Of a DNA stretch of 25,700 bases, positions 1 through 10,063 are shown one piece after another. Within the stretch, counting starts at the first letter, position 1. Every line of letters begins with the position of its first letter. The position numbers were made by a program, and so were the translations under genes. The notes under the pieces were generated by a model that ran no database searches, was not told the DNA's origin, and saw only the letters and a list, made by a program, of their open reading frames with translations. Source of the stretch: Saccoglossus kowalevskii (Eukaryota; Hemichordata; Enteropneusta; Harrimaniidae); the NCBI RefSeq assembly GCF_000003605.2, contig NW_003141364.1, forward strand, positions 25,843 through 51,542. Reading direction: 5' to 3'.

Positions 1-1104
1 TCAGACCACAAGATCAATATATTGTATCGGCCGTTTTTCCTCTTTGTAAAAAAAGGGTTTCATCTCACTGTCTGTCCGCGAATTGTGTATTATTCTACGA
101 CAGTCTAGACTTTTGTTTTGTAATGCGTCAGGCAAACGTAATTTGCATACCAATCGCCGTTGACTGCCACAATGATATTTACAAGATTAGTCTGTCCACA
201 TGTTTTTGTATTAAGTATATAACGGGTGGCTGTCTTCAATGCCATCTTAAGAGTGTACCTGAGGGTATATTGTCTTCTGGTAACCACAACCATTTATTAC
301 ATGGCTTCATATGATCAGCTGACAAATACAAGTGGACACAGAACAAAGGAAACAAAAGATTACCTCACTTACTATTGTTTCCAACCCCAAGCTGTGAACT
401 ACTTAACATAACAATATACTCTCAATTAGGCTAAACAATAGACCTTAAAAGTCTATGACATCATCAGTTGTCTTGAATAATTTTGCATGTAATTATAGTC
501 ACTGCAATGGGATAGACAGTAAATCTCTACTTGACCAGATTCTATTGTCTATTTCTGGCAATGTACATATTAGAGCTTTTGATCTGTGTCGGCATGATGA
601 CACGTCTGGTCACTCAAAGAAAAAGATATTTAATATAAAATACAAAGGAAAATTCTTGCTCGCGGTAGCACGTATAACAGCTCCAGCAAAAGATGCATTT
701 TATATTTGAAGGAAAAAATTATCATTATTGTTTGACCCCACCACTCCACACTGAACAAAGGAAATGAACATAAAGCTCCTGATGAGTGAGTTACTTGTAC
801 CTTACGAAATAAGATAAGATTCTAATTCTAAATTACACACATAATAATTTTATCATGTTAATTTTATATCAATTTGAATTGTAATTAATTTGTATATTAC
901 TATCTGTTTGTATTTGTTATAGTGTAATACCCCCCCATTCATAATATGTAAACGTATACGTGGTAACAGTATTTAAACAAAATATAGCGTCTAAAATCTG
1001 CTGTTGTATTATGATAAAAAGATTCAATGAGTATGTATTTGCACATTTTCTTTAAAAGTATATTTCTTTTCAATGCTAATATGTGTAATTCGTATTTATC
1101 TTAG
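1..1104. other. Upstream flank or intron, no supported exon
   Basis: I looked for the expected preceding exon (a lustrin-like exon ending in a CC pair, or a signal-peptide exon ending in phase 1) and found neither. Open frames here are short, lack hydrophobic leaders and show no domain pattern. The sequence is AT-rich with a short C-run near 930. It is most likely intron of the same gene, because the exon at 1105 begins in phase 1 behind a TTAG acceptor. Confidence 0.5.
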
Positions 1105-1257
1105 AATGGGGATCATGGACTTCGTGGTCCTCTTGCAGTGTCACATGTGGTGTTGGTAGTCAGACTAGGACAAGACCCTGTCTAATGGAACCTTGTGATG
1201 TTGATTCCACTACAGAGAGTCGTGACTGTATGACAATTGAATGTCCACTTGTCGTCG
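1105..1257 (+). CDS. Exon: TSP1 repeat 1
   Basis: A single phase 1-1 exon of 153 bases between a TTAG acceptor and a G|GTAAGA donor. It encodes WGSWTSWSSC, then CSVTCG, an R-x-R strand and six cysteines, ending MTIECP. This is the thrombospondin type 1 layout: a Trp ladder, the CxxTCG site that is O-fucosylated in this family, and W-x-x-W sites that can be C-mannosylated. TSP1 domains bind matrix glycans and proteins outside the cell. The exon opens the first of three TSP1-WSC-lustrin units. Confidence 0.93.
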
Positions 1258-2100
1258 GTAAGACATGACGCATTGAAGATTTTTGAAATCAGTCAAAATA
1301 ATTGAAAAATATAAACTATATGTCACAATTCATGTGTGAACCAACAATTGGGGGAAAGTATCCACCAACTTCTAGTGTTGTTTCACAATTTACTAAATAT
1401 ATTAGGCTTGTCTAACGTAAACACATCACATATAAATACGGTCACATTTGATCGGGATATGTCAACAAGCAGGATGTTTTTGTGATATGTATTTGTAACG
1501 TTGGTTGTTCCCAATGAAACAGTGTTGACATTCACACAATATGACAACTGTGACATCAACCTTGTATTATGACATTTTAATTTTATTATACCGACAAATA
1601 CGAGGTGACTGTTGGTTAACATTGCGTAAAGTGATTTTATGTTTTATATAAAAATAAATCACTGAGTACCTGTTTGGTCCAAAATTTAATTTCAATATAT
1701 AATCAATATAAATACATTAAATGATACTGTTAGGTGATAACACAATTAAATTTTATGTTGTTTAAATATTACGCAATCATTGCAGATTACATGTACCTTG
1801 GATGTTGGTCGAATGGAGGTGGTGACCCAACATTAACAACATTAGAAGGTACGGGTAATCCTCACCTTGGTGAAAGTTATACTACCAGAGAGGACAAGGC
1901 GAGGGTAGGTGTGATGTAATTAATATTTCCATATTCTATCAGGCAACCGGAAGTGATATGTATATATCATACATGTTATGGCAGAATGGTCCGATAGTCA
2001 ATATATTTGTTACCACTTTGTGTATCATGCAATCTGATTGTTAGTAATTCGTCGTACTATTTTGTGATTTTGTATTTACTGAATTATTATTATTATTGAG

Positions 2101-2132
<32 letters not shown>

Positions 2133-5100
2133 GGTGTCGGATTGTGTGGACATAGTGTCATTGATACCGATATAGGCGAGTTAAACATATGTCTAAAATA
2201 TGTTATTCAGTACTTCTGTTAATACACAACATGTCTTATTACTGGCGCTTAATATAATTACCGGCTATTTGTATATTATGTGGTCTTGCTCTTTTAAATT
2301 ACTACATACGACTGTTCAGTTATATTTGCTTGAGTATGTCGTTTTTAAATTACTTACACACTGCTATGAATTTGTTTACAGAAATGCGCAAGGGCTGCAG
2401 ATTTTGTAGCAGCATTGTTTTTTGCTCTTTTCGATGGTGGACAATGTTATACATCATCAGAACCAACACTGTCCAACTCAGATGATTGCTTCGAGGGATT
2501 TGGTACAACGAATGCCGTTGATGTGTATTCAGTTTCAGGTGAGTAAGTTGTCATTCATTTGCAAAGCAAATATAATATATAATCACTTTTAGATTTTTGT
2601 TAAATACACTGGTCAGTATAGATATTTTTTTCAAATTTCTAATTGTTCTCCACCCACAGGATTTTCATGCAGTTCATCATCACCTCAGATAGACACAGAT
2701 GGTGTAACAGTGTATTGTCAACTACCTGTCGATGTTCCACCATTTCCCGTTGTTGTTACATGCGATGATGACTATGATTGTGAGGCTGTAGGTTCGATTG
2801 CAGATACAGATGTGTCAATTTGCTGTAAAAGTACGCATATTATATCATGATTTTATAAGTCCGTTCTACTAATTACAATTGTATGACAATTAATACGTAT
2901 GTAAATTAGTAAATAAAATATATCCTGCCAAGCTGTTGTTTCATATGAGCATAAGAAGGTTGCGATATTCACAATCCTGACTAATACTCAAACATAAGTA
3001 TTAAGTCTGTTTGCAGTGCTGATTTGTTTACCTTGTATTATTATCAGAATGGGGTCCATGGACTACATGGTCTTCTTGTACTGCAACATGTGGAGGTGGT
3101 AGTCAGACAAGGACAAGACAATGTCTAAATGAACCGTGTGGTGATACTGTTGAGGAGGTTAGAGATTGCATGACAATTGAATGCCCACTTATTTTCGGTA
3201 AGTTGTGGTAGTATTGATGAATTTTAATTATATCTTGTTTTTTGTTTAACATTTATTTTAATGTAAAAATGTTTCTTCTATTCCGGTGGGTTTTAGAATT
3301 GCTTCATATGTTGTCATGTTTTTGTTCGAAGATGTATTCTAGCCAAGTTCAGTTATTGGATGTAGTTGTGAATGTGATTTGTGTACAAGTGTTTGAAACC
3401 GCATTTTAGACAACATGAATTTTAGTCTTTTAGTAATTGAGCGCGTTTAGAGCGTAAGCTCATTATTTAAGAAATTAAAATTCAATTTCATATTTTTCAT
3501 ATCATATGTTCATATCATAATATTCTTCATAAAATTAATCAATATTACATGCTTATTTTAATTGCATTGTTGCAATGCATTATTGTATGGTATATATTTG
3601 TTTATATTTTCTATCGTCATGTATTATTTCATGTTCTTTATCTTTCAAAATTGCTGTTGGAGAGACTGCAGTCGGGTTGACCAGCGGATAGTCAGATGTA
3701 ATCATTCAATAGACAGCGTAATAAGTAATAACAGCTATAATGAGAATAAACATAAAACATTTATTTTTCTTGTCATCTATCACAATATGCATACATTTAC
3801 ATTTATTACGACACTAATATATTATTCGTGATATAGGAAAACAAGTAAATGAATTGACGTTTGTTTAATTAACTATTTTTCTTCATAGACTATGTCTATC
3901 TCGGATGCTGGTCTGATGACAGCACCGATCCACAATTAATAACACTAGAAGACACAGGTAATCCTCATCTACAAGAAAATTTTATCAGCAGGGAGGAAAA
4001 GGCTAGGGTGAGTGATTAATATAATACGTGCCATTTATTTGTTTTCATAATTTTTGTTAATTAATGTGATTAGATTTGTATGGTGTTATTCTACTGACAC
4101 TAAATACAATTATTAGTTTGTTTGTTTTATTAATGCAACATTATTTAATTATCTTTAACACTAAATGATGTGATCCAATCATTTTTTATTCGACTTCCGT
4201 TGTCGTATGCTCTCTTATCAGCGGTAAATGAGGACAAACTGCGGAAATTCCAAGTTTAGGCATCCATGATTAGGAATATTCTTATCGTATCCTTTGAATA
4301 ATTTAGAACTGTTAAATTGTGTTTATTTCCTTCTATTATCCCTTTATTATGTGAAATTATTGACGTATTTAGCCTCTGGTTTGTCGTTATACTAACAGAA
4401 ATGCGCAAGGGCTGCAGATCATGTTGAAGCATCTTACTTCGCCCTACTTGATGGCGGACAATGTTTTGCATCTTCAGAACCAACAACTACTAGCCTTTCA
4501 AATGAATGTGTGGACGGTTTCGGAACGAATATTGGTGCTGATGTTTACTCCGTGTCAGGTATGTGTGTGCTATCGGTTAAAGAATTAAGCTTTATTCAAA
4601 CATTGATCCTTAAGACCAAAATCAATCACACTATCTTTCGGAACACCTGTTATTTAAATTGTCATAATAACGATTTGATTGACTTCTAGGATTTGCGTGC
4701 AGTTCATCATCAGCGCAAACAAACGGGGAAGGTCTTACTGTATACTGTTACTTACCAATAGATGTTCCAACATTTCCATTTCCACTTGAATCATGTGAAG
4801 CGGATTATGCCTGTGAGATCGTGGGTGCAATTACGGAGGGTGATATCTCAATTTGCTGTAGAGGTTGGCATTTTTAGACTGATAGCTCGTTCTTACGTGT
4901 AACTCGTTCTAACGTGTTATGTTGCAAACAATAGCTTTAGCTTTTGCATGCGTTATTTTGTATGTATCACTGTATATATATGGTGTGTGTGTGTGTGCAT
5001 GATACACGTGAGTTGAGTAGAACAGTATACTGATACAGAGTATAGAGAATATTTATATACAACAAAAGTTAAGATGGAATATTATTATATTGAGACTGTT

Positions 5101-8100
5101 TTTTGCGACCGAGTTTGCCTTTATTCATCGCAGAATGGGATATATGGACCGAATGGTCTGAATGTCTTGTGACATGTGGAGGTAGTACACAGACGCGCAC
5201 TAGATCGTGCATGTTAGATTCGTGTGATGGTCCTTCCGAAGACACCCGAGACTGTATGACAATTGAATGTCCACAGTTTGTTGGTAAGTCGTGTCAAACA
5301 AAATACTTATCTTCGTAAAACCAACATAATTCATATATCTTAACCTTGTTTGGTCTACGATTCATCCTTTAAGCGCATTCTTTGAAACATACTTGTACTC
5401 TCATTTTCGTTGGCAGTAAAATGTGTGTGATGCTTTAGAGTTGACATTTCAAGTAGCTCATCTCTTGGTTTAAAATTATTGTTTCCAGAGTACTTCTATG
5501 TTGGATGTTGGTCAAGTGTTGATATTTTGTTTTCGCTAGAAGGTACCAGCCCCCACTTAGACGGTGCCTTTGGTATCAGGACTGATAGAGGACGGGTAAG
5601 TATATACATAATTATTTATGATATTAAAATACCAATTACTTGTGTCTTTAAAGTGCAAACAAAAACAGTACTTTAAAATTAATGGGGCATGGGATGGGGC
5701 TGTGAGTGTCAGACATCAAAGAACAGTGGGACCGGCCAACCCACTTTGTTTTTTTTTTCATTTGTACTGATCCTCAAGTGTTCTTTTAACTTGTTTGTGA
5801 ATCCCAATATTTTACGATACAATGAAAAGAAATCTAATTCATCCTCTGATTGACAATGTATCCTTTCACCATGGAATTGCTTACTCAGCTCACTGTAATT
5901 CGATCAAAATTTGTCATTATGAATTTTGGTTTCGCATTGCTTTCATGTCAACAAAACCACACCCATGATGTGTGCTGTGCATGGCGCATGCGTGGAGAAG
6001 TAAGGAAAACATAAATGCATACACCACGGAGAATAGACCGTCAGGCGTTCGGCGTGTGAACCACGTTTGTGGTAGTTTGTATCAGATAGTTTAACCTATA
6101 TCGATTCCTGGTTTGCTTTATTTTATACGTAGAAATGTGCTCGGGCTGCATCTGATGCACATAAAGCTTATTTTGCTCTTAAAGACGGTGGAGAGTGCTA
6201 CGCATTTTCTGATCTTCCTGGTAGCAGCGATTCAGCAGAATGTGTGCAAGGCTTTGGTACAAACAATGCGATAGATGTATATTCGGTAACTGGTGAGAAC
6301 ATATTGTATATTACATTCTAAAAGTTAGCCAACATTAACAAGGGAATCATTATCTTCAAAAACTACAATCGGATTGATAGAAATTGTAGACACGCCCACG
6401 CTCCACGCCACTCACCTAAAGAGTATTTACGTGAATTTACGATGCATACGTCACAATGAATGCATAATAAATATCAGTAATGAGTGATTATTTGATCTTT
6501 AAAATATAGAATTGCTATGTAGCACGGGAATACCTAACAGAGATACAGAAGGAAACAACATATATTGCGAACAGCCAGATGGGGTTATGTTTACTGTTGT
6601 TGACTCATGTGTAGATGGTTATGCATGTGAACACGTTGGAAAAGAGGCGGGTGTATCAATGTGCTGTTTGGTTGGTAAGTAATTATTCTTATGTGATGAA
6701 ATCATTTGCGCAGTATTGTTGGCTTTATTTATGAGTAGTCTCTACAAATGAAAAATGACTCTATTTTAGAATTGCCTCTATGAAGTTTTTATATAAAATA
6801 GGTTGGACGGAGCTGATTTAAATCTAGTTGAAGCTTATAATTTTTCACATCTTTCTCCATGAGTCGTATTACTAACGTGACCAACACACTTGATAACCAT
6901 GCCCATATGAAAAATGCATTAATCATTGTACAACCGCAACGTTTGATACAAATTAATTCTGCAAAAATGGCACACAGAATGAACAAATTAAGTTAACGCC
7001 CCATTGATTTGTAATTATTTCTTAACAACCACACTCTTTGTAAAAAGAAGTCTCGTAAACGCCACGCACATAACAAACGCCTCTTCAAGTACAAATGAAT
7101 GATATAAGCACCACGATTACAAAGGAAGCCCTAACGCTACTTAACGTGCAAGTAAACACTGTAGCCCTTCTTTCAGTGCAGTTGAAAACGCTATATTAAA
7201 GGCCACTGTACAAATATATTCTGTGGAAGTTACTCTCAGTACAAATTGATAATCCAAATGGATTAATTACTCACACAATGTTCGTATAATATTGGATACA
7301 TGCTTTCCATTCATATACAGAAAATGTGAGTTGGACAAGCTAAGTTCAGTAATGTAGCAAATTTATAGTAAAACAGAAATGTTGAACGTTAAACAATAAT
7401 TAAGCATTAGAAAATGTCAGAATGCAATAACTTTGACCAACAGAGTAATTTCTAAAGTAGATGTATATACAGGTACATGTATCACAGTTATCATTTCTTA
7501 ATCCCGGGGCTACATACAAAGACGAGCACATTAAACAGACTTTCGCTATCAATTTTAAAAATTCATCACATACATGAATATGAAACGGGAAATGTTTTTT
7601 TTTTATTTTCATGATGCGTGATATCACCATAAACACACACGGCATAATTGCTGAGAAATAAACAAAGCAGTAACTCACGAACACACCATAAACAAAAACC
7701 CATTACAGACGAATCGTTCTCTACACTGGCTAGTATATTAACACATACGGAAACACAGTTTGAATAAAATAAATATAATATCATTATTACAATAGGGTCA
7801 GATAACATTTGTATACTTGTATACTGATGTACACACCATTCTACATTGTTTTTTTCCTTCACGCAGATATCGAATGTCCGCCAAATCAAGTATACAATTC
7901 GTGTGGGTCAGCTTGCCCTCCAACATGCGATATACCCTTCCCTGTGGGCGAATGTACAGAGCAATGCATTGAAGGATGTTTCTGTGAAGATGGTTTAATC
8001 TTAGACATAGGGAACGTGTGTATTCCACAATCAGAGTGTGGGTGTTATGTGATGAACACACTCTATAGGGTACGTGCAATAAATGGAAATTAGTATACCC

Positions 8101-9936
8101 TTTATTTGGTATTTACTATCACTGGCCAAATGCGAAGTTAAAGGAAGCATGCACTAATAACACTACCATGTTGTGGTAATCACTTCCTCGGCTGGATGTA
8201 CATTGGATTACGTTGCAGTGGCCATCTTTAATGTAGTTGTATTTTTGTCTCGTAGTGGAAGTGAACTTTTATGTTACAGTGAAATGTTTATAGGCAGGGA
8301 AACAAATATAATACACAATTGGTTTTTTGATCAATTTAATTTTTCGAAACATTTTCATTTAGAGCTATTAAATAATGAAATCAGTCATTACAGTTATCCG
8401 ATCTTTTAATCATACTGTTCGTGTTGTTATTTAACAGTTCAACGAGATATTGCCAAATGGAGAGACGTGCAGCTGCGAGTGTGAGTATGGGGGTATTACT
8501 TGCTCTAATTCTTCGAAGGATTGTTTTCATTATTCACGCATGACCAGGTCGACAATTTATTTTGTTTATTTATGTGAAAATTATCATGAAATATTTTATG
8601 TATTAGGGCCACAAAAATAATAAATTATCATAAAAATGTTGTTAGATTACCCTTGTATATACACTTAATTAACAATATAAATAGCAATTAGTTTATTTTT
8701 GCATGGTGTTAAACACTTTGTATAGAGACCTAGTATTTCAATCATCAAAACCAAGATGTATATTATGTCTATACAAACTTACATATAAAATGACAAATTT
8801 CAAGAGGATTCAAAATAATATTTGTCAAGATTATCGTCTACAAATGGTCAATGTGAGTTGGCCATTGGTTATTAGTATTTTTTTAGCTTGAATATTTAAA
8901 AAGTAAGGCCAGATCAGTCACATTTTTAAACAGATTAGCTAAAATATGTAAACCCGACTCATTTTCAAAAACTGTAAAATGTTTATCGTTATGTTTTGTA
9001 TTCTGTAGTCACAAACACTGTGTGTAGTGGATGCCATTTTTATGAGCTGAATACGACTCCAGAAACCTGGTACAATGCCAAAAATATCTGTGAAGATAAG
9101 GGTGGACGATTGGCCGTGCTAAATGAGGCTTCCGTTTTTAACCTTGTTCGCCAGTTCATATTCAATAATGGATACGATGATGACGTTAAACACGGGTTTT
9201 GGTTTGGACTCAACGATCTTGTGAATGAGAGTGAATTCGTCTGGTCTGACAACACAACCCTATTAGATGGCGACTATACCATGTGGGCTCGTAAACAGCC
9301 GAGTGGTGGCATTCGTCCACTTGGGGATCAGGATTGTGTGCAAATGTGGTTAGTAAAACAATAATTTTTGTCCTTGATTCCGCTCCAGGAGCACCCTCAA
9401 ATATGATATACAAATTATATACCTTACTCTCAAATGGCTGCTGATATCGTTTGAAGAATGAGAGGGCCACAAGACTTATATGGAACAGTTGACACAATAG
9501 CGATAGACAATAAAACACTATTTTGATATAGCCATTTAGGAATTAAGGTATTGTTATAATGTCAGGATTATTTTATTTGCAAATACCTATAACTAGCATC
9601 TTTCATTACACACTGTATAATGGTATAATGTTTTAACATTTCGACATATTCAGGAAAAAAAGAGCCTTTAGGTGGGATGATACCAATTGTGCAGCCAGGA
9701 AAGGATACATTTGCGAATATAGTAAGTAATAAAATCATCATTACCATAAGCAATTTATATACTCAATTTAATTTATAAACAATTTAACGCTACCCAATTT
9801 CAAATACTAAACAGTTTCAATTATTTAGGTCAGGATTTCCCGAGTTTAACCCATGCTATCACTGTCGAATTTACACTACTTTATTTTATTAATACCGTAC
9901 ATTCGATATATTTTTGCAGCCGATGGGTGTTTTTAA
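1105..9936 (+). CDS. Mosaic extracellular protein (TSP1-WSC-lustrin-like)x3-TIL-C-type lectin; 5' partial, 17 exons
   Basis: I assembled this by hand from splice sites and reading phase. Exons: 1105-1257, 1786-1904, 2382-2538, 2660-2830, 3048-3197, 3889-4007, 4399-4558, 4690-4863, 5134-5283, 5489-5595, 6133-6292, 6510-6674, 7867-8069, 8438-8480, 9009-9348, 9654-9721 and tentatively 9920-9936. All introns are GT-AG, from 121 to 1192 bases. With the first base of the split codon supplied by an unseen upstream exon, the sum is 819 codons including the stop, with no frame break. Approximate residues in this fragment: TSP1 1-51, 201-250, 402-451; WSC 52-143, 251-343, 452-540; lustrin-like 144-200, 344-401, 541-595; TIL and tail 596-677; C-type lectin 678-813. 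Every domain is cysteine-rich and extracellular, so the product is inferred to be secreted or cell-surface, probably in adhesion or recognition. Signal peptide and start are missing. The 3' end may instead continue into the exons from 16731. I do not recognise a named orthologue. Confidence 0.85.
1786..1904 (+). CDS. Exon: WSC domain 1, first half
   Basis: A phase 1-0 exon of 119 bases (TTGCAG acceptor, AGG|GTAGGT donor). It begins with YLGCWSN, the signature opening of WSC domains, and ends TTREDKAR, where the family usually has a Thr before a paired C-x-x-x-C. WSC domains are putative carbohydrate-binding modules. The rest of the domain is on the next exon. Phase and boundary are identical in the copies at 3889 and 5489. 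Confidence 0.85.
2101..2132. repeat. (TA)n microsatellite
   Basis: About sixteen TA dinucleotides with one G substitution, within the intron that splits WSC domain 1. Confidence 0.95.
2382..2538 (+). CDS. Exon: WSC domain 1, second half
   Basis: A phase 0-1 exon of 157 bases with a TTTACAG acceptor and a CAG|GTGAGT donor. It reads KCARAADF, then FALFDGGQCY, then DDCFEGFGT and a terminal VDVYSVS. This matches the WSC pattern of a YFGL-like strand followed by GGxC, a late Cys and a final VY. Only three cysteines lie here and one in the previous exon, against eight in typical WSC domains. Confidence 0.83.
2660..2830 (+). CDS. Exon: lustrin-like six-cysteine module 1
   Basis: A phase 1-1 exon of 171 bases. 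It encodes about 57 residues with six cysteines: FSCSSSSP, VYCQ, VTCDDDYDC and a closing ICC pair. The order C...YC...C-x5-C...CC resembles the lustrin-type cysteine-rich repeat of invertebrate matrix and mosaic proteins. That family call rests on pattern only. It sits between WSC and TSP1 in all three units. Confidence 0.75.
3048..3197 (+). CDS. Exon: TSP1 repeat 2
   Basis: A phase 1-1 exon of 150 bases, TTATCAG acceptor and G|GTAAGT donor. WGPWTTWSSC, CTATCG, TRTRQC and the ending RDCMTIECP give all six cysteines and the O-fucosylation-type motif. It is very close to TSP1 repeats 1 and 3, as expected from tandem duplication of the unit. Confidence 0.93.
3889..4007 (+). CDS. Exon: WSC domain 2, first half
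   Basis: A phase 1-0 exon of 119 bases, the same length as the copy at 1786. YVYLGCWSDD opens the domain and SREEKAR closes the exon. Donor AGG|GTGAGT. Confidence 0.85.
4399..4558 (+). CDS. Exon: WSC domain 2, second half
   Basis: A phase 0-1 exon of 160 bases, one codon longer than the copy at 2382. It encodes KCARAADH, YFALLDGGQCF, NECVDGFGT and DVYSVS. YFALLDGGQC is the clearest WSC core in the window. The same four-cysteine reduction is seen. Confidence 0.84.
4690..4863 (+). CDS. Exon: lustrin-like six-cysteine module 2
   Basis: A phase 1-1 exon of 174 bases. FACSSSSA, VYCYLP, SCEADYAC and ISICC repeat the six-cysteine spacing of the module at 2660. The donor (G|GTTGGC) is weak, but the frame and its match to the other copies support it. 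Confidence 0.75.
4983..4997. repeat. (TG)n microsatellite
   Basis: Short run of TG dinucleotides in the intron before TSP1 repeat 3. Confidence 0.9.
5134..5283 (+). CDS. Exon: TSP1 repeat 3
   Basis: A phase 1-1 exon of 150 bases, CGCAG acceptor and G|GTAAGT donor. It encodes WDIWTEWSEC, CLVTCG, TRTRSC and RDCMTIECP, with six cysteines. The repeated C-terminal motif RDCMTIECP is shared by all three TSP1 copies. Confidence 0.93.
5489..5595 (+). CDS. Exon: WSC domain 3, first half
   Basis: A phase 1-0 exon of 107 bases, four codons shorter than its two paralogues; the loop after GCWSS is shortened. YFYVGCWSS is the WSC start and RTDRGR ends the exon before GTAAGT. Confidence 0.83.
5596..6132. 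other. Intron in WSC domain 3, locally GC-richer
   Basis: No coding signal found. The parts around 5690-5740 and 5940-6070 are less AT-rich than the rest of the intron and may be old insertions, but I recognise no element, terminal repeat or target duplication. Confidence 0.4.
6133..6292 (+). CDS. Exon: WSC domain 3, second half
   Basis: A phase 0-1 exon of 160 bases, CGTAG acceptor and G|GTGAGA donor. KCARAASD, YFALKDGGECY, AECVQGFGT and DVYSVT align with the other two copies and keep the same three cysteines. Confidence 0.84.
6510..6674 (+). CDS. Exon: lustrin-like six-cysteine module 3
   Basis: A phase 1-1 exon of 165 bases. LLCSTGIP, IYCEQ, SCVDGYAC and VSMCC keep all six cysteines although other residues have diverged. 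The C-x-DGYxC spacing and the terminal CC give the best match of the three copies to the lustrin-type repeat. Confidence 0.77.
6675..7866. other. Long intron before the TIL exon
   Basis: 1192 bases, AT-rich. Minus-strand frames at 7400-8079 are open only by chance; they lack domain patterns and partly overlap the TIL exon. I see no RNA gene or mobile element here. Confidence 0.55.
7867..8069 (+). CDS. Exon: TIL (trypsin-inhibitor-like) cysteine-rich domain
   Basis: A phase 1-0 exon of 203 bases, CACGCAG acceptor and AGG|GTACGT donor. It encodes ECPPNQVYNSCGSACPPTC, then GECTEQCIEGCFC, then VCIPQSECGC, which is the ten-cysteine order of TIL domains. An eleventh Cys follows in GCY. TIL domains occur in protease inhibitors and in mucin-, VWF- and SCO-spondin-like proteins. 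Here, inside a mosaic chain, a structural role is as likely as inhibition. Confidence 0.92.
8438..8480 (+). CDS. Exon: short VWC-like tail of the TIL unit
   Basis: A 43-base exon, phase 0-1, with acceptor TTTAACAG and the consensus donor T|GTGAGT. It encodes FNEILPNGETCSCE. TIL domains in SCO-spondin-like proteins are often followed by a short segment with G-x-x-C-x-C, which this matches. It also restores the phase needed by the next exon. Confidence 0.75.
8481..9008. other. Intron between TIL tail and lectin exon
   Basis: AT-rich, 528 bases. I see nothing in it beyond the donor and acceptor. Confidence 0.6.
9009..9348 (+). CDS. Exon: C-type lectin domain 1, main part
   Basis: A phase 1-2 exon of 340 bases. 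It encodes VCSGCHFYEL, then WYNAKNICEDKGGRLAVLNE, then FWFGLNDL, FVWSDNT, WARKQPSGG and QDCVQMW. This is the order of the C-type lectin fold, with the WxxAxxxC helix, the G-x-L-A strand and the WIGL-equivalent strand. The sugar-specificity loop reads QPS, not EPN or QPD. Three N-glycosylation sequons are present (NTT, NES, NTT). Donor TG|GTTAGT keeps the frame. Confidence 0.93.
9654..9721 (+). CDS. Exon: C-type lectin domain 1, C-terminal part
   Basis: A phase 2-1 exon of 68 bases, TTCAG acceptor and A|GTAAGT donor. It encodes FRWDDTNCAARKGYICEY, the last strands and last two cysteines of the lectin fold. The usual WND calcium motif is WDD. The phase-2 join makes a Trp codon with the previous exon, a strong check on the model. 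Confidence 0.9.
9920..9936 (+). CDS. Possible terminal exon (TDGCF-stop)
   Basis: After a T-rich tract and TTTTTGCAG acceptor the frame reads T-D-G-C-F then TAA. Phase 1 matches the donor at 9721. This would end the protein just after the lectin domain. It is only 17 coding bases, so chance is possible. It could also be an alternative last exon or the decayed start of another cysteine-rich exon, since the neighbouring LDLa exons also begin with an early Cys. Confidence 0.4.
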
Positions 9937-10057
9937 AACACTGTACAACACTGAAGAGTATACTAATGTGGCGAGTATATTGAGATGTGTACTGGTGGAA
10001 GTATTTCCAGTGGCTCGTCATAGAACTATATGATCGAAATGTTTGTCAAAAATATTC

Positions 10058-10063
10058 AATAAA
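10058..10063 (+). promoter_or_regulatory. Candidate polyadenylation signal AATAAA
   Basis: Canonical hexamer about 120 bases after the putative TAA at 9934-9936, followed by TG- and T-containing sequence. In DNA this AT-rich the hexamer is common by chance, so it supports the terminal-exon model only modestly. Confidence 0.35.

Noticed and set aside
455-709. 84-codon frame as a possible first exon of the mosaic gene
   Set aside because: No signal-peptide character at the start and no suitable phase-1 donor that I could support.
7400-8079. Three overlapping minus-strand open frames of 93-107 codons
   Set aside because: They overlap each other and the strongly supported TIL exon on the other strand, and show no domain pattern.
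9210-9518. Minus-strand frame opposite lectin domain 1
   Set aside because: Shadow of the lectin exon, which has clear family motifs on the + strand.
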